This document shows, piece by piece, positions 9,258 through 18,260 of a stretch of DNA of 64,000 nt. This DNA is from Thermosporothrix hazakensis (GTDB lineage: Bacteria > Chloroflexota > Ktedonobacteria > Ktedonobacterales > Ktedonobacteraceae). Each line of letters opens with the position of its first letter. Position 1 is the first letter of the stretch. The notes beneath the pieces are model-generated. The model made no database searches, was not told where the DNA came from, and saw only the letters and a program-made list of their open reading frames with translations. The position numbers were made by a program, and so were the translations under genes. The DNA lies in contig NZ_QKUF01000008.1 in assembly GCF_003253565.1 (NCBI RefSeq), positions 62,001 through 126,000 of the forward strand. The letters run 5' to 3'.

Positions 9258-10700
9258 ATGCAGGGGCATGACAGCAGATGGACACGAAGGCAGTTCCTGG
9301 CCGTAGCGGGCATCAGTACAGGGCTGACTGTTCTAGGAGGCTGTGCGCCGTTCCCTGAGACATCGCCCCCCAGTGTCACCCCAAAACCAAGCGGAAGAGT
9401 CCAGGAGTATACACTTGACGCAAAAGAGGACTCAATAACAATCAATGGGAAGCCAGTAAAAACATGGATCTATAGTGCAGGAGCACTTTCATTGCCTCAA
9501 TTACGCGTGCGAGAAGGCGATACACTACGCGTCAAACTGACCAACAAACTGCCACAGGATACCACCATTCACTGGCATGGTCTGACGCTTGATAACAAAA
9601 TGGACGGCGTTCCAGATCTCACGCAATCCCCAGTTGCCCGTAATCAAACCTTCACCTATGAATTCACGGCTCCCTTCTCTGGTACCTATTATTATTCCTC
9701 GTTTGTTGGCACGCAGGCAGATCGTTTCCTCTATGGACCGCTGATTATTGATCCAGCAAACGAGCAGCGTAACTTCGACTACGAATTTATCATTATGCTT
9801 GACGATTGGATCGATGGCGTCGCAGGCTCACCGGATGATGCACTCAAAAAGCTACAATCGGGCGGCATCACCACAACAAGCGCAGTGAAAGGCGAGAGCG
9901 CCCCGGATCTCAACTACCCGCTCTATCTGATCAATGGAACAAGCGCAGAGACGCCCTATGAGATGACGATTAAGAACAACAGCAGACTGTTGCTCCGCTT
10001 CATCAACGCGGCGGCTTCAACTATTTTTCACGTCGCGCTTCAGGGACATCGAATGCAGGTCACGCATGCAGATGGACACGAGATCGCTCCGGTTGAGGTG
10101 GATGCACTGCGTATCGGCATGGGTGAGCGCTACGACACTATTGTTACAGCCAACCATCCGGGCGTATGGCAACTGGCCGCACGCGTCGAGGGCACCCAAA
10201 AAACCATGACGCGAGCACTCCTGCGCTATCAGGGAGAGAAAGCAAAGGCTCCACCCGCCGATGCGCTTCCAGCCGAGCTTTCGCGGCAAACTCTGCAATA
10301 TAGCATGCTCAAAGCGGGCCCAGGCGTCGCGGTCATGCCCAACAGACAACCCGATACGGTGACCCAGATCCAACTGAACGGCGATCCAAAAAAGTATACA
10401 TGGACCATCAACGGCGAGCGTTACCCGAATGTCACGCCCATTTCGGTCGCAAAGGGCAACCTGATCCGGTTTGAGATCCAGAATCAAAGTCCGCTCCCAC
10501 AACCGATGCATCTTCACGGACAACTCTTCCAGCTCGATAACGGCACCGGTCACGGCCCCCTCAAAGACACCGTGCTGATCGATCCCGGCCAGAAGCTTGC
10601 CATTCTCTGGACAGCGAGCAATCCCGGACAATGGGCCTTCCACAGCAACAACGTCTATCATCGAGCCAGTGGAATGCTCGGCGTGGTGAAGGTCGAGTAG
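9258..10700 (+). CDS. Multicopper oxidase-fold lipoprotein lacking several copper ligands
   Basis: A 480-residue three-cupredoxin protein. ATG 9258 follows AGAGGAG. The N-terminus has a twin-arginine-like signal (RWTRRQFLAVAG) and a lipobox ending in C29 (TVLGGC), so it should be exported folded and lipid-anchored. The first copper motif HWHG (H105, H107) and DNKMDGVPDLTQSP are intact. The usual HxH of the second motif is YYYSS (residues 144-148). In the third motif the first His is Q415 (QPMHLHG; H418 and H420 kept). In the last motif the expected HCHxxxH reads HSNNVYH (462-468): type-1 Cys is Ser463 and one His is Asn464, while M473 stays. Canonical laccase chemistry therefore looks unlikely; a structural or single-copper role is possible. 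Confidence 0.88.
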   Translation: MQGHDSRWTRRQFLAVAGISTGLTVLGGCAPFPETSPPSVTPKPSGRVQEYTLDAKEDSITINGKPVKTWIYSAGALSLPQLRVREGDTLRVKLTNKLPQDTTIHWHGLTLDNKMDGVPDLTQSPVARNQTFTYEFTAPFSGTYYYSSFVGTQADRFLYGPLIIDPANEQRNFDYEFIIMLDDWIDGVAGSPDDALKKLQSGGITTTSAVKGESAPDLNYPLYLINGTSAETPYEMTIKNNSRLLLRFINAAASTIFHVALQGHRMQVTHADGHEIAPVEVDALRIGMGERYDTIVTANHPGVWQLAARVEGTQKTMTRALLRYQGEKAKAPPADALPAELSRQTLQYSMLKAGPGVAVMPNRQPDTVTQIQLNGDPKKYTWTINGERYPNVTPISVAKGNLIRFEIQNQSPLPQPMHLHGQLFQLDNGTGHGPLKDTVLIDPGQKLAILWTASNPGQWAFHSNNVYHRASGMLGVVKVE

Positions 10701-10733
10701 CAAGCGGTCGACCTTCATCCTGCCCTTGCATAC

Positions 10734-11228
10734 TTAATCCTTGATACGATCCTCTTTCATCTCGTCCAGAATGATAGCAATCGCGACAATAAACGGTCCG
10801 TCAATCTCGGGAGCAGTATCAACGGTATAGCTATCACCAAAGATGGCGAACTCGCGGCTGACGTGACCGAGAACACGACCATACTGATCGACAATCTCAA
10901 AATCCCATTCCTTAAAATTGCCGCGTACCTGGAGCACGACGCTATCCCTGGTCACGATCTCGAAACGAGCTCCATGCGTCGCCTCGTGCTTCCGATGGAT
11001 CGTCGCGACCTCGGCATCTCCCTTAAACAACTCATACTGGCGCGTATCGGCCAGGACCCGCTGCTTGACACGCATCACCTCCTCGCCAGTCTGCTTATCA
11101 TACATCGTGAAGTGATCGCCAATACTGATGAGTCTCGCCTTCACTTCATAGAGCACTTCGCCGTTATCCCCTCGCACGGTAAAGTTGTCACCCAGGGGAA
11201 AGATCCATTCTTTGACATGATAACGCAT
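10734..11228 (-). CDS. LURP-one-related (tubby C-terminal-like) protein
   Basis: A 164-residue soluble protein of repeated beta-strand units: GDNFTVRGDNGEVLYEVK, then GDHFTMYDKQTGEEVMRVKQ, then RDSVVLQVRGNFKEWDFEI and a final helix (FIVAIAIILDEM). This is the LURP-one/YxjI fold, a beta-barrel around a central helix related to tubby domains. Bacterial members have no established biochemical role; lipid or membrane binding and scramblase-like roles are proposed for relatives. Single gene, convergent with the oxidase gene. Confidence 0.88.
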   Translation of the reverse strand: MRYHVKEWIFPLGDNFTVRGDNGEVLYEVKARLISIGDHFTMYDKQTGEEVMRVKQRVLADTRQYELFKGDAEVATIHRKHEATHGARFEIVTRDSVVLQVRGNFKEWDFEIVDQYGRVLGHVSREFAIFGDSYTVDTAPEIDGPFIVAIAIILDEMKEDRIKD

Positions 11229-11792
11229 TTTCGTACTTTCCTTGCATTCTTTCTCGAAATAACTGGATGGCCGTCCTCTGGCCTCACCTCAAGTGTACCA
11301 TTACCGTCGATTTCAGGGTAGCGCACCTGCCCGATTGTCACCAGACCCTTTTCATGATTTCTCGGCGCCAGAAGCCACTCTCCCTGCTTTCAAAAAAGAA
11401 TACAGGTACTATCTGGCTCTCGCGATGGAGCCCAATTCATATCACCTTCTCGCATGGAACGAACAGTATATGCAGCATAAAAACGATTCCTCATAAGCTC
11501 CATTTCGATCACAGCGACTGCTTGTTCGGCTATGGCTCAGGTTGCGCTTGATAGCACAAACATGACATAATAATTGATTATTTCTCTATTCTTCATTTCA
11601 GTCCTCAACAACGGTTGTGGATTGCAGCAAGGCCCATCTGCACAGGGAATATCTGGCAACGCGGCAGTGTTCGAGCGCGTTATCAAACTTCCCACATGTA
11701 ATTTCGTTTCACATTTGACTTTTCACTTGTTGCTTTATTTGTTTCAATCCTGAATGTAAGCTTGATTTCAATCCTGGAAAGAGGTGTACCCC
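11229..11792. other. Intergenic region of about 560 bp, no feature recognised
   Basis: Lies between the divergent LURP-one and sugar isomerase genes. Several short frames cross it but none has protein-like composition or a ribosome-binding site. Promoters for the two flanking genes must be here. Confidence 0.5.
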
Positions 11793-12629
11793 ATGAAAAT
11801 AGGGTTCAGTACGCTATCCTGCCCGGCCTGGACACTTGAACAAACCATCAAGGCGGCCCTGGAGTTCGGCTACACTGGCGTTGAGCTTCGCCTGCTCGAC
11901 GGAGAGGTGCTTGACCCCCTACAGGACCGACAGAAAATCATCGACGCGGTTGCAGCTTTCCGCGCTGCAAAGATCGAGGTCTGCTGCCTGGATACCTCCT
12001 GTCGACTCAATCAGCCAGACGAAGAGCAGCAAAATCAGATGCTGACCGAGCTTCGCGCCTGGATCGCCCTTGCGCAGGAAGTAGAAGTCCCGTTGCTCCG
12101 TGTTTTTGGTGGCATGACCCCCACAAACATCACGCCCACACCCACAGAGGAGCAGGAAGACGAACGGGTTCTCTCGTCCTTCCAGCACATCACGCCGGAC
12201 GCCGAAGCCGCGAATGTCACCATTGCGCTGGAAACCCATGACGCATTCAGTTCCTCTCGGCGCATCGCCCGCATTCTCGCAAAGGTTCCTTCGCCCAACA
12301 TTGGCGTGATCTGGGATAGCCATCACCCTTTTCGTGTGGGCGAAACAGCCGAAGAGGTATACCAAAACCTGGGACCGCGCATCGTCCATACCCACGTCAA
12401 GGATGCCGTTCAGACAACTGAGGGCACATGGGATCTTGTCTTGCTTGGTGACGGTGAAGTTCCGGTCGAAGAGATGCTGATTCAGCTCAAGACGCACGGA
12501 TATAATGGTTGGGTCGTCGTTGAATGGGAAAAGAAATGGCATCCCGAGATCCCCGATCCTGAGTTCGCGCTTCCACAGCATATGTCCTACCTTTCCACCC
12601 TTCTGCCTGCTCTCGACACGCTTCGTTAA
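11793..12629 (+). CDS. Sugar phosphate isomerase/epimerase (AP_endonuc_2 TIM barrel)
   Basis: A 278-residue TIM-barrel protein of the xylose isomerase-like group. Motifs include GYTGVELRLLDG near the N-terminus, IALETHDAFSS (metal-binding Glu), IGVIWDSHHPF (Asp and His) and VHTHVKDA (His), then VVVEWEKKWHPEI at the end: the usual E-D-H-E metal set. ATG 11793 was preferred over GTG 11784 because GGAAAGAGG ends eight bases before it. Expected role: isomerising or epimerising a sugar or inositol intermediate. Substrate unknown; no catabolic neighbours. Confidence 0.87.
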   Translation: MKIGFSTLSCPAWTLEQTIKAALEFGYTGVELRLLDGEVLDPLQDRQKIIDAVAAFRAAKIEVCCLDTSCRLNQPDEEQQNQMLTELRAWIALAQEVEVPLLRVFGGMTPTNITPTPTEEQEDERVLSSFQHITPDAEAANVTIALETHDAFSSSRRIARILAKVPSPNIGVIWDSHHPFRVGETAEEVYQNLGPRIVHTHVKDAVQTTEGTWDLVLLGDGEVPVEEMLIQLKTHGYNGWVVVEWEKKWHPEIPDPEFALPQHMSYLSTLLPALDTLR

Positions 12630-13072
12630 CCGCAGCAAACGCTCATCAGAAGGCAATCAAGCCCGACATTTTTCACTCGATGAGCAAAGGGAAACGGGGG
12701 ACGCTTCCGGGAGTAGCTTGCACCTGCAAGTCACCTCGAGAGCAGCACCCCGATTCCTCGCGAAATGGAAACAATAACATCCGACATCCTCCGCAATCGC
12801 ACGCGCACTTCTCGCTCTGAACCTGTGTTCGATATGCGCTTATCATACGCCTCATCAACATATATGTCAATACTTTGCGACAAATTTGCGACAAATATCA
12901 TACCAGCAGGAAAAGTATCACTGAACTAACAAACCGGAAAAAGGAGAACAATGTGCTACAATGTAATCCATGATGGAGTGGAAGAAAAATCAGCATTTCC
13001 TTTCGCCCGGCTTTCCAGGCCAGCTCAGGATATTGAAACCGACAGATCGACATAGTATGATATGAGCTAAAA
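12630..13072. other. Intergenic region with a short tandem repeat
   Basis: About 440 bp without a convincing gene. It contains a perfect 11-bp tandem duplication (TTTGCGACAAA twice, 12874-12895), which may be a binding site or slippage product. Nothing else was recognised. Confidence 0.5.
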
Positions 13073-13720
13073 ATGAAACAGCGAGGGAACATGCAGCCAC
13101 TCTTTACCGCACTCGTGCAGGGATTTCTGCTCGGCGCCAGTCTCATTATTGCAATAGGAGCACAAAATGCGTTTGTGCTGAGACAGGGTCTGAAAAGACA
13201 GCATGTTTTTATCACCGCAGCCCTTTGCACCCTATGCGATATCATTTTGATTCTTCTGGGCGTAGGAGGGCTTGGAACCCTTATTACCAGTATTCCCATT
13301 CTGAGCATGATTGCGACCTGGGGTGGCGCCGCATTTTTGCTCTTCTACGGCTTTCGCTCGTTTCGCTCCGTCTTCCAGAACAACGAGGGGCTTGAAATGG
13401 GCAAAGCGGCGGCAGTGGTGCGCGTTCGCGATACAGTGCTTGCGGTCCTCGCCTTCAGCCTGCTCAACCCGCATGTCTATCTGGATACAGTCGTTCTGAT
13501 AGGAAGCATTAGCACCCATTATCAGGGGATACAGCGCGCCTGGTTTGCGGTTGGCGCTATGTGTGCCTCGCTCTCCTGGTTTTTCTCGCTGGCCTATGGA
13601 GCCGCGTGGCTGGCCCCGTTATTCCGCCGTCCGCTGGCATGGAAAATCCTTGATGGCCTGATCGGTTGTGTGATGTGGGGTATTGCCTTCTCGCTCATCT
13701 GGTCAGCATTTCCGCACTGA
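13073..13720 (+). CDS. LysE/ArgO-type amino acid exporter
   Basis: A 215-residue membrane protein with six hydrophobic helices. It carries the family signature GASLIIAIGAQNAFVLRQG near the N-terminus, HVFITAALCTLCDIILILLG next, and LLNPHVYLDTVVLIGS near residue 135. The motif set matches LysE/ArgO transporters that export basic amino acids. Two starts are possible: ATG 13073 (used) or ATG 13091, which has GAGGGA only two bases before it. Single gene. Confidence 0.92.
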   Translation: MKQRGNMQPLFTALVQGFLLGASLIIAIGAQNAFVLRQGLKRQHVFITAALCTLCDIILILLGVGGLGTLITSIPILSMIATWGGAAFLLFYGFRSFRSVFQNNEGLEMGKAAAVVRVRDTVLAVLAFSLLNPHVYLDTVVLIGSISTHYQGIQRAWFAVGAMCASLSWFFSLAYGAAWLAPLFRRPLAWKILDGLIGCVMWGIAFSLIWSAFPH

Positions 13721-13819
13721 GCAACCAGGTTCAGGAGCGCGGTTTCATCATCCTGAAAGCGCATGGAAAGAACACTGATCCATGAAACCACGCTCACAAA
13801 CAGCTCAACAAGCAGCGTG

Positions 13820-14302
13820 TCAACGCGATCGAGAATGGAACTCCTGTACCACGTCTCCCCAGGCGTTTTCCTGGGTTTCATGATAGCGCCCATCTGTATA
13901 CTCGGCGATCACCTTGCGCCAGAACGCCTGGGCGGGAAGATTACCCGCTTCCTGCTTCACCTTCCAGCGACCAGGGAACTCATCAAAGATTCGACAGGCA
14001 ACCATGCGCCCGATGCCCTGCTTGCGATATTTCCGTAATACAAAAAATTCAGCGATACTATGCGTTGGCTGTCCATCGAGACGGCGCACCAGGACAAAGC
14101 CAGCCAGACGGCCATTCACCCGAATCAAAAAAGGATAGCGCCCCGGCTCAATCCAATAATGATCGAGATAGGTATAATCAAACAGGCCATGCTCGTTGAC
14201 ATCCTCACCGTCAAACTCGCTATAATCATACTGGCAGAGCTCCATCAGATGGCGCAACACAATTTTCTGATCAGCCGATGCTCTTTGCAATTCTACCTGC
14301 AT
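13820..14302 (-). CDS. GNAT family N-acetyltransferase
   Basis: A 160-residue acetyltransferase. ATG 14302 was chosen because GGGGGAGGG lies eight bases upstream; an earlier ATG at 14332 has no site. The acetyl-CoA binding strand and loop are IAEFFVLRKYRKQGIGRMVA (V-x6-QGIGR type), preceded by FLIRVNGRLAGFVLV. The C-terminal part (NLPAQAFWRKVIAEYTDGRY) fits a one-domain GNAT. Substrate unknown. Single gene, just downstream of a repeat patch. Confidence 0.88.
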   Translation of the reverse strand: MQVELQRASADQKIVLRHLMELCQYDYSEFDGEDVNEHGLFDYTYLDHYWIEPGRYPFLIRVNGRLAGFVLVRRLDGQPTHSIAEFFVLRKYRKQGIGRMVACRIFDEFPGRWKVKQEAGNLPAQAFWRKVIAEYTDGRYHETQENAWGDVVQEFHSRSR

Positions 14303-14462
14303 AAGACAGGCCCTCCCCCCTTTTGTTTCCATGCCCTACAAGCTTACAACACACTCCATTGTCTTGGGAAGAGGCACAAGCCAAAAGAACCCCCCGCGAT
14401 CTCCGACAGCCATTCCAGGCGGCTTTACAGGGAGGCCCGTTTCTTTTTCCATTCCTGGCGTT

Positions 14463-14610
14463 TAAAAATGGACGGACTACCCGTTTTAATTTGAATGGGT
14501 TACCCATCCAGAATTGAACGGCTCTCCCGGGGTTACCCGTTCAAAATTAGACGGGATACCCGTTTAAAATTAGACGGCTCTCCCGGGGTTACCCGTCCAA
14601 AATTAAACGC
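14463..14610. repeat. Tandem and palindromic repeat patch
   Basis: The stretch is built from units reading roughly ACCCGT(T/C)CAAAATTAGACGG alternating with CTCTCCCGGGG. A 23-bp segment beginning ACGGCTCTCCCGGGGTTACC occurs at 14518 and again at 14574 (period 56). Each CCGTTCAAAATTAGACGG element is itself an imperfect palindrome, so several hairpins can form. The flanks repeat too: CTGGCGTTTAAAAATGGA at 14455 recurs with one change at 14672, and ACACAGAATGCGAGAGA occurs at 14643 and 14720. No coding sense was seen. It could be an intergenic repeat family or the relic of a mobile element. Confidence 0.75.
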
Positions 14611-14937
14611 AACATAGAATCTTATTATACATAAACTCTATTACACAGAATGCGAGAGAGAGAATCTCTTTCTGGCGTTTACAAATGGATGCCTGACACA
14701 CAGAAGCAGGATATAAAAAACACAGAATGCGAGAGAAAGAGGGTATTGACAGCTCAGGTATACTATGTACATACGCTCATCTTTACGCATTCGCACTCGC
14801 GCTCAGCTTTTCTTGCTTCAATATGAATTTTGCGCTTGACGACAGTTTTTGATGAAGAGGCTCACTGGAGGAGGAGGGAGGCCACCAAAAGAGAGAAAGG
14901 TGCAGCAGATATAATCCACTGCACCCCTACACACGTT

Positions 14938-16665
14938 CTAGCTGCGATCGAAAAACTCCTCGCGACTGGCAGGATCAGGCCGTTGAGCCAGAGCCATCGC
15001 CGAGAGATAGGGATCAGAGCGAGCAAGCAACTGATTCGCCTCATATGCAATTGCACGATAATTGATATGACCGCCCGGGCGCACACGCTGCCTGGTCATA
15101 TAGAGCGCTTGCTTCGGATCCCCATGCATCCAGAGGTCAACGCGATGAGCAAGCGGCAACAGGTTCAACACGAACGAGTAATCTATGGTCGAGCCGCACG
15201 TCTCTGTCACCTGCTCAATGAACGCCTGCAAGCGAGCATAATATGTTGTAAGGTCGCGCTCAAAGGCAGTTCGGAACTCGGCAAAGGCGGGAATCTCCGT
15301 CAGATAGAGCGGTAGCCCAAAGCCATGACCCAGAATCTGCTGAACTGTCTCGCGGCTCAACGGCTCGCCAAAGAGCAGCGGAAGCGGGAAAAAGCGACCC
15401 CAGGCACGATGTCGATTCAGGTCGCGCAGCTCACCGAGGAAGCTTTCAACCACAAGCGTCATCCTGGTCGTGCGCGCAAAGCTCGGCAGCTCGTTATAGT
15501 TCGTATGATCCGCGAAGAGGCAGGCGCTTATCTGGCGGCGCACCTCATCAGCGCATGAATGAACCCATTGCAGCAGGGCCTCGCGCTCAAGGCCGGGCCA
15601 GAGCACGAGCAGGTATTGCGCAACCATGCGTTCCGCCTCGGTGTAGTGTGCATCCAGCAGAACCACGCGTTGTGAAACGCAGGTCGGTTCTTGTTGTTGT
15701 ATTGGCACGCTTTGCAATAGATCTGTCTTCTGCTCGATAAACTGCTTGAGCGCCTGAATATTCCGTCCTGCGGTCAGCGCAGGATCAGTATGCCGAATCA
15801 GACTCGGAGCCTCTGCCCGGTAGTGCAGCACCTCTTCCTCTTCACGAGAAGGAGCAAGCAGCCGCTCGATCTGCTCCGCGACCCTATGATAGTACGGCAA
15901 AGGCGATGCCTTCAGTTCGGCAAGGATCCGCGACCAATCACGCGCCGAGGTCTCAAAGGAAAGCCCGCTCCACTGGCCCAACAGCAGGAAGGAGCGCACA
16001 CAATCGAGCACTCGCGAGGTCAGCGCGTTCTTCTGCTGCTTATCAGTCATATCGACAGCATAAAACTGCTCGAACGCACGCAGCAGGGTTTCTTTATGCT
16101 GTGTAAAAAGCATCAGCGACAGGCGACCGAGCTCTTGATAGGCCTCTTCCAGTCGCTCCATCTCCGGCCCCTGAACCGCAAGATAATGCTTCAGCGGGTG
16201 CAGGACAGCCCGGCCAAAAGCGGCTTGATACCGGGTCGATTTCTCCTGTCCGGAATTGATCGTGCCCTCTGAGAACAGCGCAAGACAGAGATGCATCGGC
16301 ACGCGTCCCATATCGACCGCCAGGCGAGCCATATCGCCAACCGAGGCATGACCATACCCCCGAAACATCTCTTCAATCTTCTGGTCTGGATCGACACCCT
16401 TTTCGCCCATCTCATGCAAAATAGTCCAGGGCATCCCGGAGGCACGTGACTGGCGAGCTCCAGCCCAGGCACGGTGAGCTGCCGTGCGTCTCTCAGCGCT
16501 GGCAACTGTCGTTGTCACAACAGTGCCCGTTTCCACATCTTCCAGACAAATCAGGCGCAATCCCGTTACATCAGGTGCATAGGTAAACCAGCGATACGAG
16601 CCGCTGCAATACTCCTGTTCAACCGGGATCTCGGGCTTTTTCTTCCCGGGCGACTTCCGTTCCAT
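14938..16665 (-). CDS. Double-domain FAD-dependent thymidylate synthase (ThyX)-like protein
   Basis: 575 residues from ATG 16665, which follows GGAGGAG four bases upstream; the ATG at 16749 lacks a site. The first half has ThyX features: GYGHASVGDMARLAVDM, then EGTINSGQEKSTRYQ, corresponding to the end of the ThyX motif (S-x-R-Y). The second half repeats the fold in degenerate form: FARTTRMTLVVESFLGELRD then LNRHRAWGRF, and later MTRQRVRPGGHINYRAIAYE. True ThyX is about 220-250 residues and makes dTMP with FAD and methylene-THF. This long form may be a paralog with altered substrate or a non-catalytic role. Single gene. Confidence 0.8.
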   Translation of the reverse strand: MERKSPGKKKPEIPVEQEYCSGSYRWFTYAPDVTGLRLICLEDVETGTVVTTTVASAERRTAAHRAWAGARQSRASGMPWTILHEMGEKGVDPDQKIEEMFRGYGHASVGDMARLAVDMGRVPMHLCLALFSEGTINSGQEKSTRYQAAFGRAVLHPLKHYLAVQGPEMERLEEAYQELGRLSLMLFTQHKETLLRAFEQFYAVDMTDKQQKNALTSRVLDCVRSFLLLGQWSGLSFETSARDWSRILAELKASPLPYYHRVAEQIERLLAPSREEEEVLHYRAEAPSLIRHTDPALTAGRNIQALKQFIEQKTDLLQSVPIQQQEPTCVSQRVVLLDAHYTEAERMVAQYLLVLWPGLEREALLQWVHSCADEVRRQISACLFADHTNYNELPSFARTTRMTLVVESFLGELRDLNRHRAWGRFFPLPLLFGEPLSRETVQQILGHGFGLPLYLTEIPAFAEFRTAFERDLTTYYARLQAFIEQVTETCGSTIDYSFVLNLLPLAHRVDLWMHGDPKQALYMTRQRVRPGGHINYRAIAYEANQLLARSDPYLSAMALAQRPDPASREEFFDRS

Positions 16666-16852
16666 TCGACTCCTCCAATCGCGCGCCACCCGGCCAGGGA
16701 AGCGCGGCACACAATTTTCGATTGTTCTCTTAGCAGCGCCGTTAAACAATCATTGTTTTAGCAACGCTATTGTAGAGGAGAAGGGCAAGAAGTGCAATCG
16801 CTTGCCGAAACAGAAACGCCCCATACGCTCCCCAATTTGGGAACGGAAACCC

Positions 16853-16881
16853 TTGACAAGGAATATATCCATGATTATACT
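16853..16881 (+). promoter_or_regulatory. Sigma-70-type promoter of lacI-type gene
   Basis: TTGACA at 16853-16858, a 17-base spacer and TATACT at 16876-16881: consensus spacing and five or six of six matches in each box. It lies about 110 bp before the regulator start and directly upstream of the operators. Confidence 0.8.
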
Positions 16882-16886
16882 TACCT

Positions 16887-16926
16887 GTAACCGCTACCGT
16901 AAACGGTTACGAGAACGGTTACGAGA
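16887..16926. promoter_or_regulatory. LacI-family operator cluster
   Basis: GTAACCG at 16887 and CGGTTAC ending at 16910 form an inverted repeat with a ten-base spacer. Inside it, CGTAAACGGTTACG (16898-16911) is a second palindrome of the CG-centred LacI/GalR type. A 12-bp unit ACGGTTACGAGA is then tandemly repeated at 16903 and 16915. The cluster starts six bases after the -10 box, so a bound regulator would block transcription. Strong case for autoregulation. Confidence 0.8.
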
Positions 16927-16992
16927 GAGAAAATAGGAAAATTCTCTCAGAGCAACGGCGCTCTACTTGACAGAGAGGATAGAAGGCACACA

Positions 16993-18096
16993 ATGGCTGA
17001 TAAGGTAACGATTAATGACATTGCACGACTGGCAGGCGTGTCCAAAGCGACCGTTTCACGGGTGCTGAATCGCAAACCCGATGTCGATCCGGCAACGCGG
17101 GAGCGCATTCTGCACATCATCGAAGAACAAAGCTTTGTGCCAAATATGGCGGCATCAGGCCTGGCAGGCGGACAGAGTCGACTCATCGGTGTGCTTGTAC
17201 CCTCACTCACCTGGCATTTTATCCCCTACATCATTCGTGGAGTCGCCGAGGCCGTAGCACAGACCTCATATGATCTGGTGCTCTATAGCATGAATGATCT
17301 GGAGCAGGACAAGAGTGACGCTCTTGCCCGCATCCTCACAACCAAGCTCACAGCGGGGCTGCTTGGCATCGTTCCAGGCCAATCGGCAAAGTATGTGACG
17401 CGGTTGCATAAACATGGCATGCCTATAGTAATCATCGACGACCAGATCCAACCACCGGCACATATTCCCTGGGTTGGTGTTGACAACCTTTCGGGCGCAT
17501 ACACGGCTGTCCGTCACCTCATTCGCCTCGGACATCGACGCATAGCCCACATACGCGGCCCGATGCGCAACCTCTGCTGCCAGGAGCGGCACCAGGGCTA
17601 CTGCAAAGCCTTGCAGGAAGCGGGAATTACCCCCAACCCTGAATGGATTCTCGACGGAGATTTCACCTCGGAGGGCGGCGAAATAGCTGCACGCAAGCTG
17701 TTTGCTCTGCCACCAGAGAAAAGACCTACCGCCATTTTTGCCAGTAGCGATCCAACCGCTTACGGGATTATCTCAGCGGCAGAAGAAGCAGGTGTTCGCA
17801 TCCCCGGTGATATTGCACTGGTCGGGTTTGACGATCTGGAAACTTCGGCCTATATTCGTCCCGGTTTGACAACAATCCGCCAACCCTTTGTTGAGATGGG
17901 GCGAAAGGCGATGGAGCTGCTCTTTTCGATGCTCAACACACAACCCTTGTCGAAACAGCCCCTGTTGCATCAGCCATTTGGTGCAGCCAATCAAACGGAA
18001 AGTGAGCCCGTACGCGTCTATCTTGATACTCGTTTAGTTGTACGCGCATCTTGCGGCGCCTCCCAGGGCCCTCAATCCTTTGCGCAAGCAGTCTAA
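16993..18096 (+). CDS. LacI family transcriptional regulator
   Basis: A 367-residue regulator. The helix-turn-helix and hinge are textbook (VTINDIARLAGVSKATVSRV then LNRKPDVDPATRERILHIIE, residues 4-43). A periplasmic-binding-protein-like ligand domain follows (LIGVLVPSLTWHF; AIFASSDPTAYGIISAAEEA; IALVGFDDLETSAYIRPGLT). It heads a locus for uptake and hydrolysis of a beta-glucoside, so its inducer is probably that sugar. Operators overlap its own promoter. There is a 164-bp gap to the binding-protein gene, which may have a second promoter. Confidence 0.95.
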   Translation: MADKVTINDIARLAGVSKATVSRVLNRKPDVDPATRERILHIIEEQSFVPNMAASGLAGGQSRLIGVLVPSLTWHFIPYIIRGVAEAVAQTSYDLVLYSMNDLEQDKSDALARILTTKLTAGLLGIVPGQSAKYVTRLHKHGMPIVIIDDQIQPPAHIPWVGVDNLSGAYTAVRHLIRLGHRRIAHIRGPMRNLCCQERHQGYCKALQEAGITPNPEWILDGDFTSEGGEIAARKLFALPPEKRPTAIFASSDPTAYGIISAAEEAGVRIPGDIALVGFDDLETSAYIRPGLTTIRQPFVEMGRKAMELLFSMLNTQPLSKQPLLHQPFGAANQTESEPVRVYLDTRLVVRASCGASQGPQSFAQAV

Positions 18097-18145
18097 GCTC
18101 CGCAGGAAAACCACAAAGCATTTGTACAGTTCAATATTTTGCCTT

Positions 18146-18165
18146 ATGGATCAGGGTAGATCCAT
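18146..18165. other. Short hairpin between lacI-type and binding-protein genes
   Basis: ATGGATC and GATCCAT form a seven-base-pair inverted repeat with a six-base loop. There is no T-run, so it is not an intrinsic terminator. It could be an operator half-site pair or an mRNA-processing hairpin that separates regulator and transporter expression. Confidence 0.35.
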
Positions 18166-18260
18166 TCATCCTGTTGTTAGGTTAGAAGGACAGAGAGCGC
18201 TGATATCTATTCTTCAAGGAATGGACATCATGGATCTGACTTCGTATCAGGAGGTAATCT

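Noticed and set aside
10017..10718. 233-residue minus-strand frame over the oxidase gene
   Set aside because: Shadow of the strongly supported multicopper oxidase-fold gene on the other strand.
14463..14610. Possible CRISPR array
   Set aside because: Repeats are close-packed and variable with no unique spacers of equal length, and there is no cas gene in the window.
14746..14775. TTGACAGCTCAGGTATACTA promoter-like stretch
   Set aside because: TTGACA is perfect, but the best -10 (TATACT) is only about seven bases away and no gene follows on that strand; spacing does not fit.
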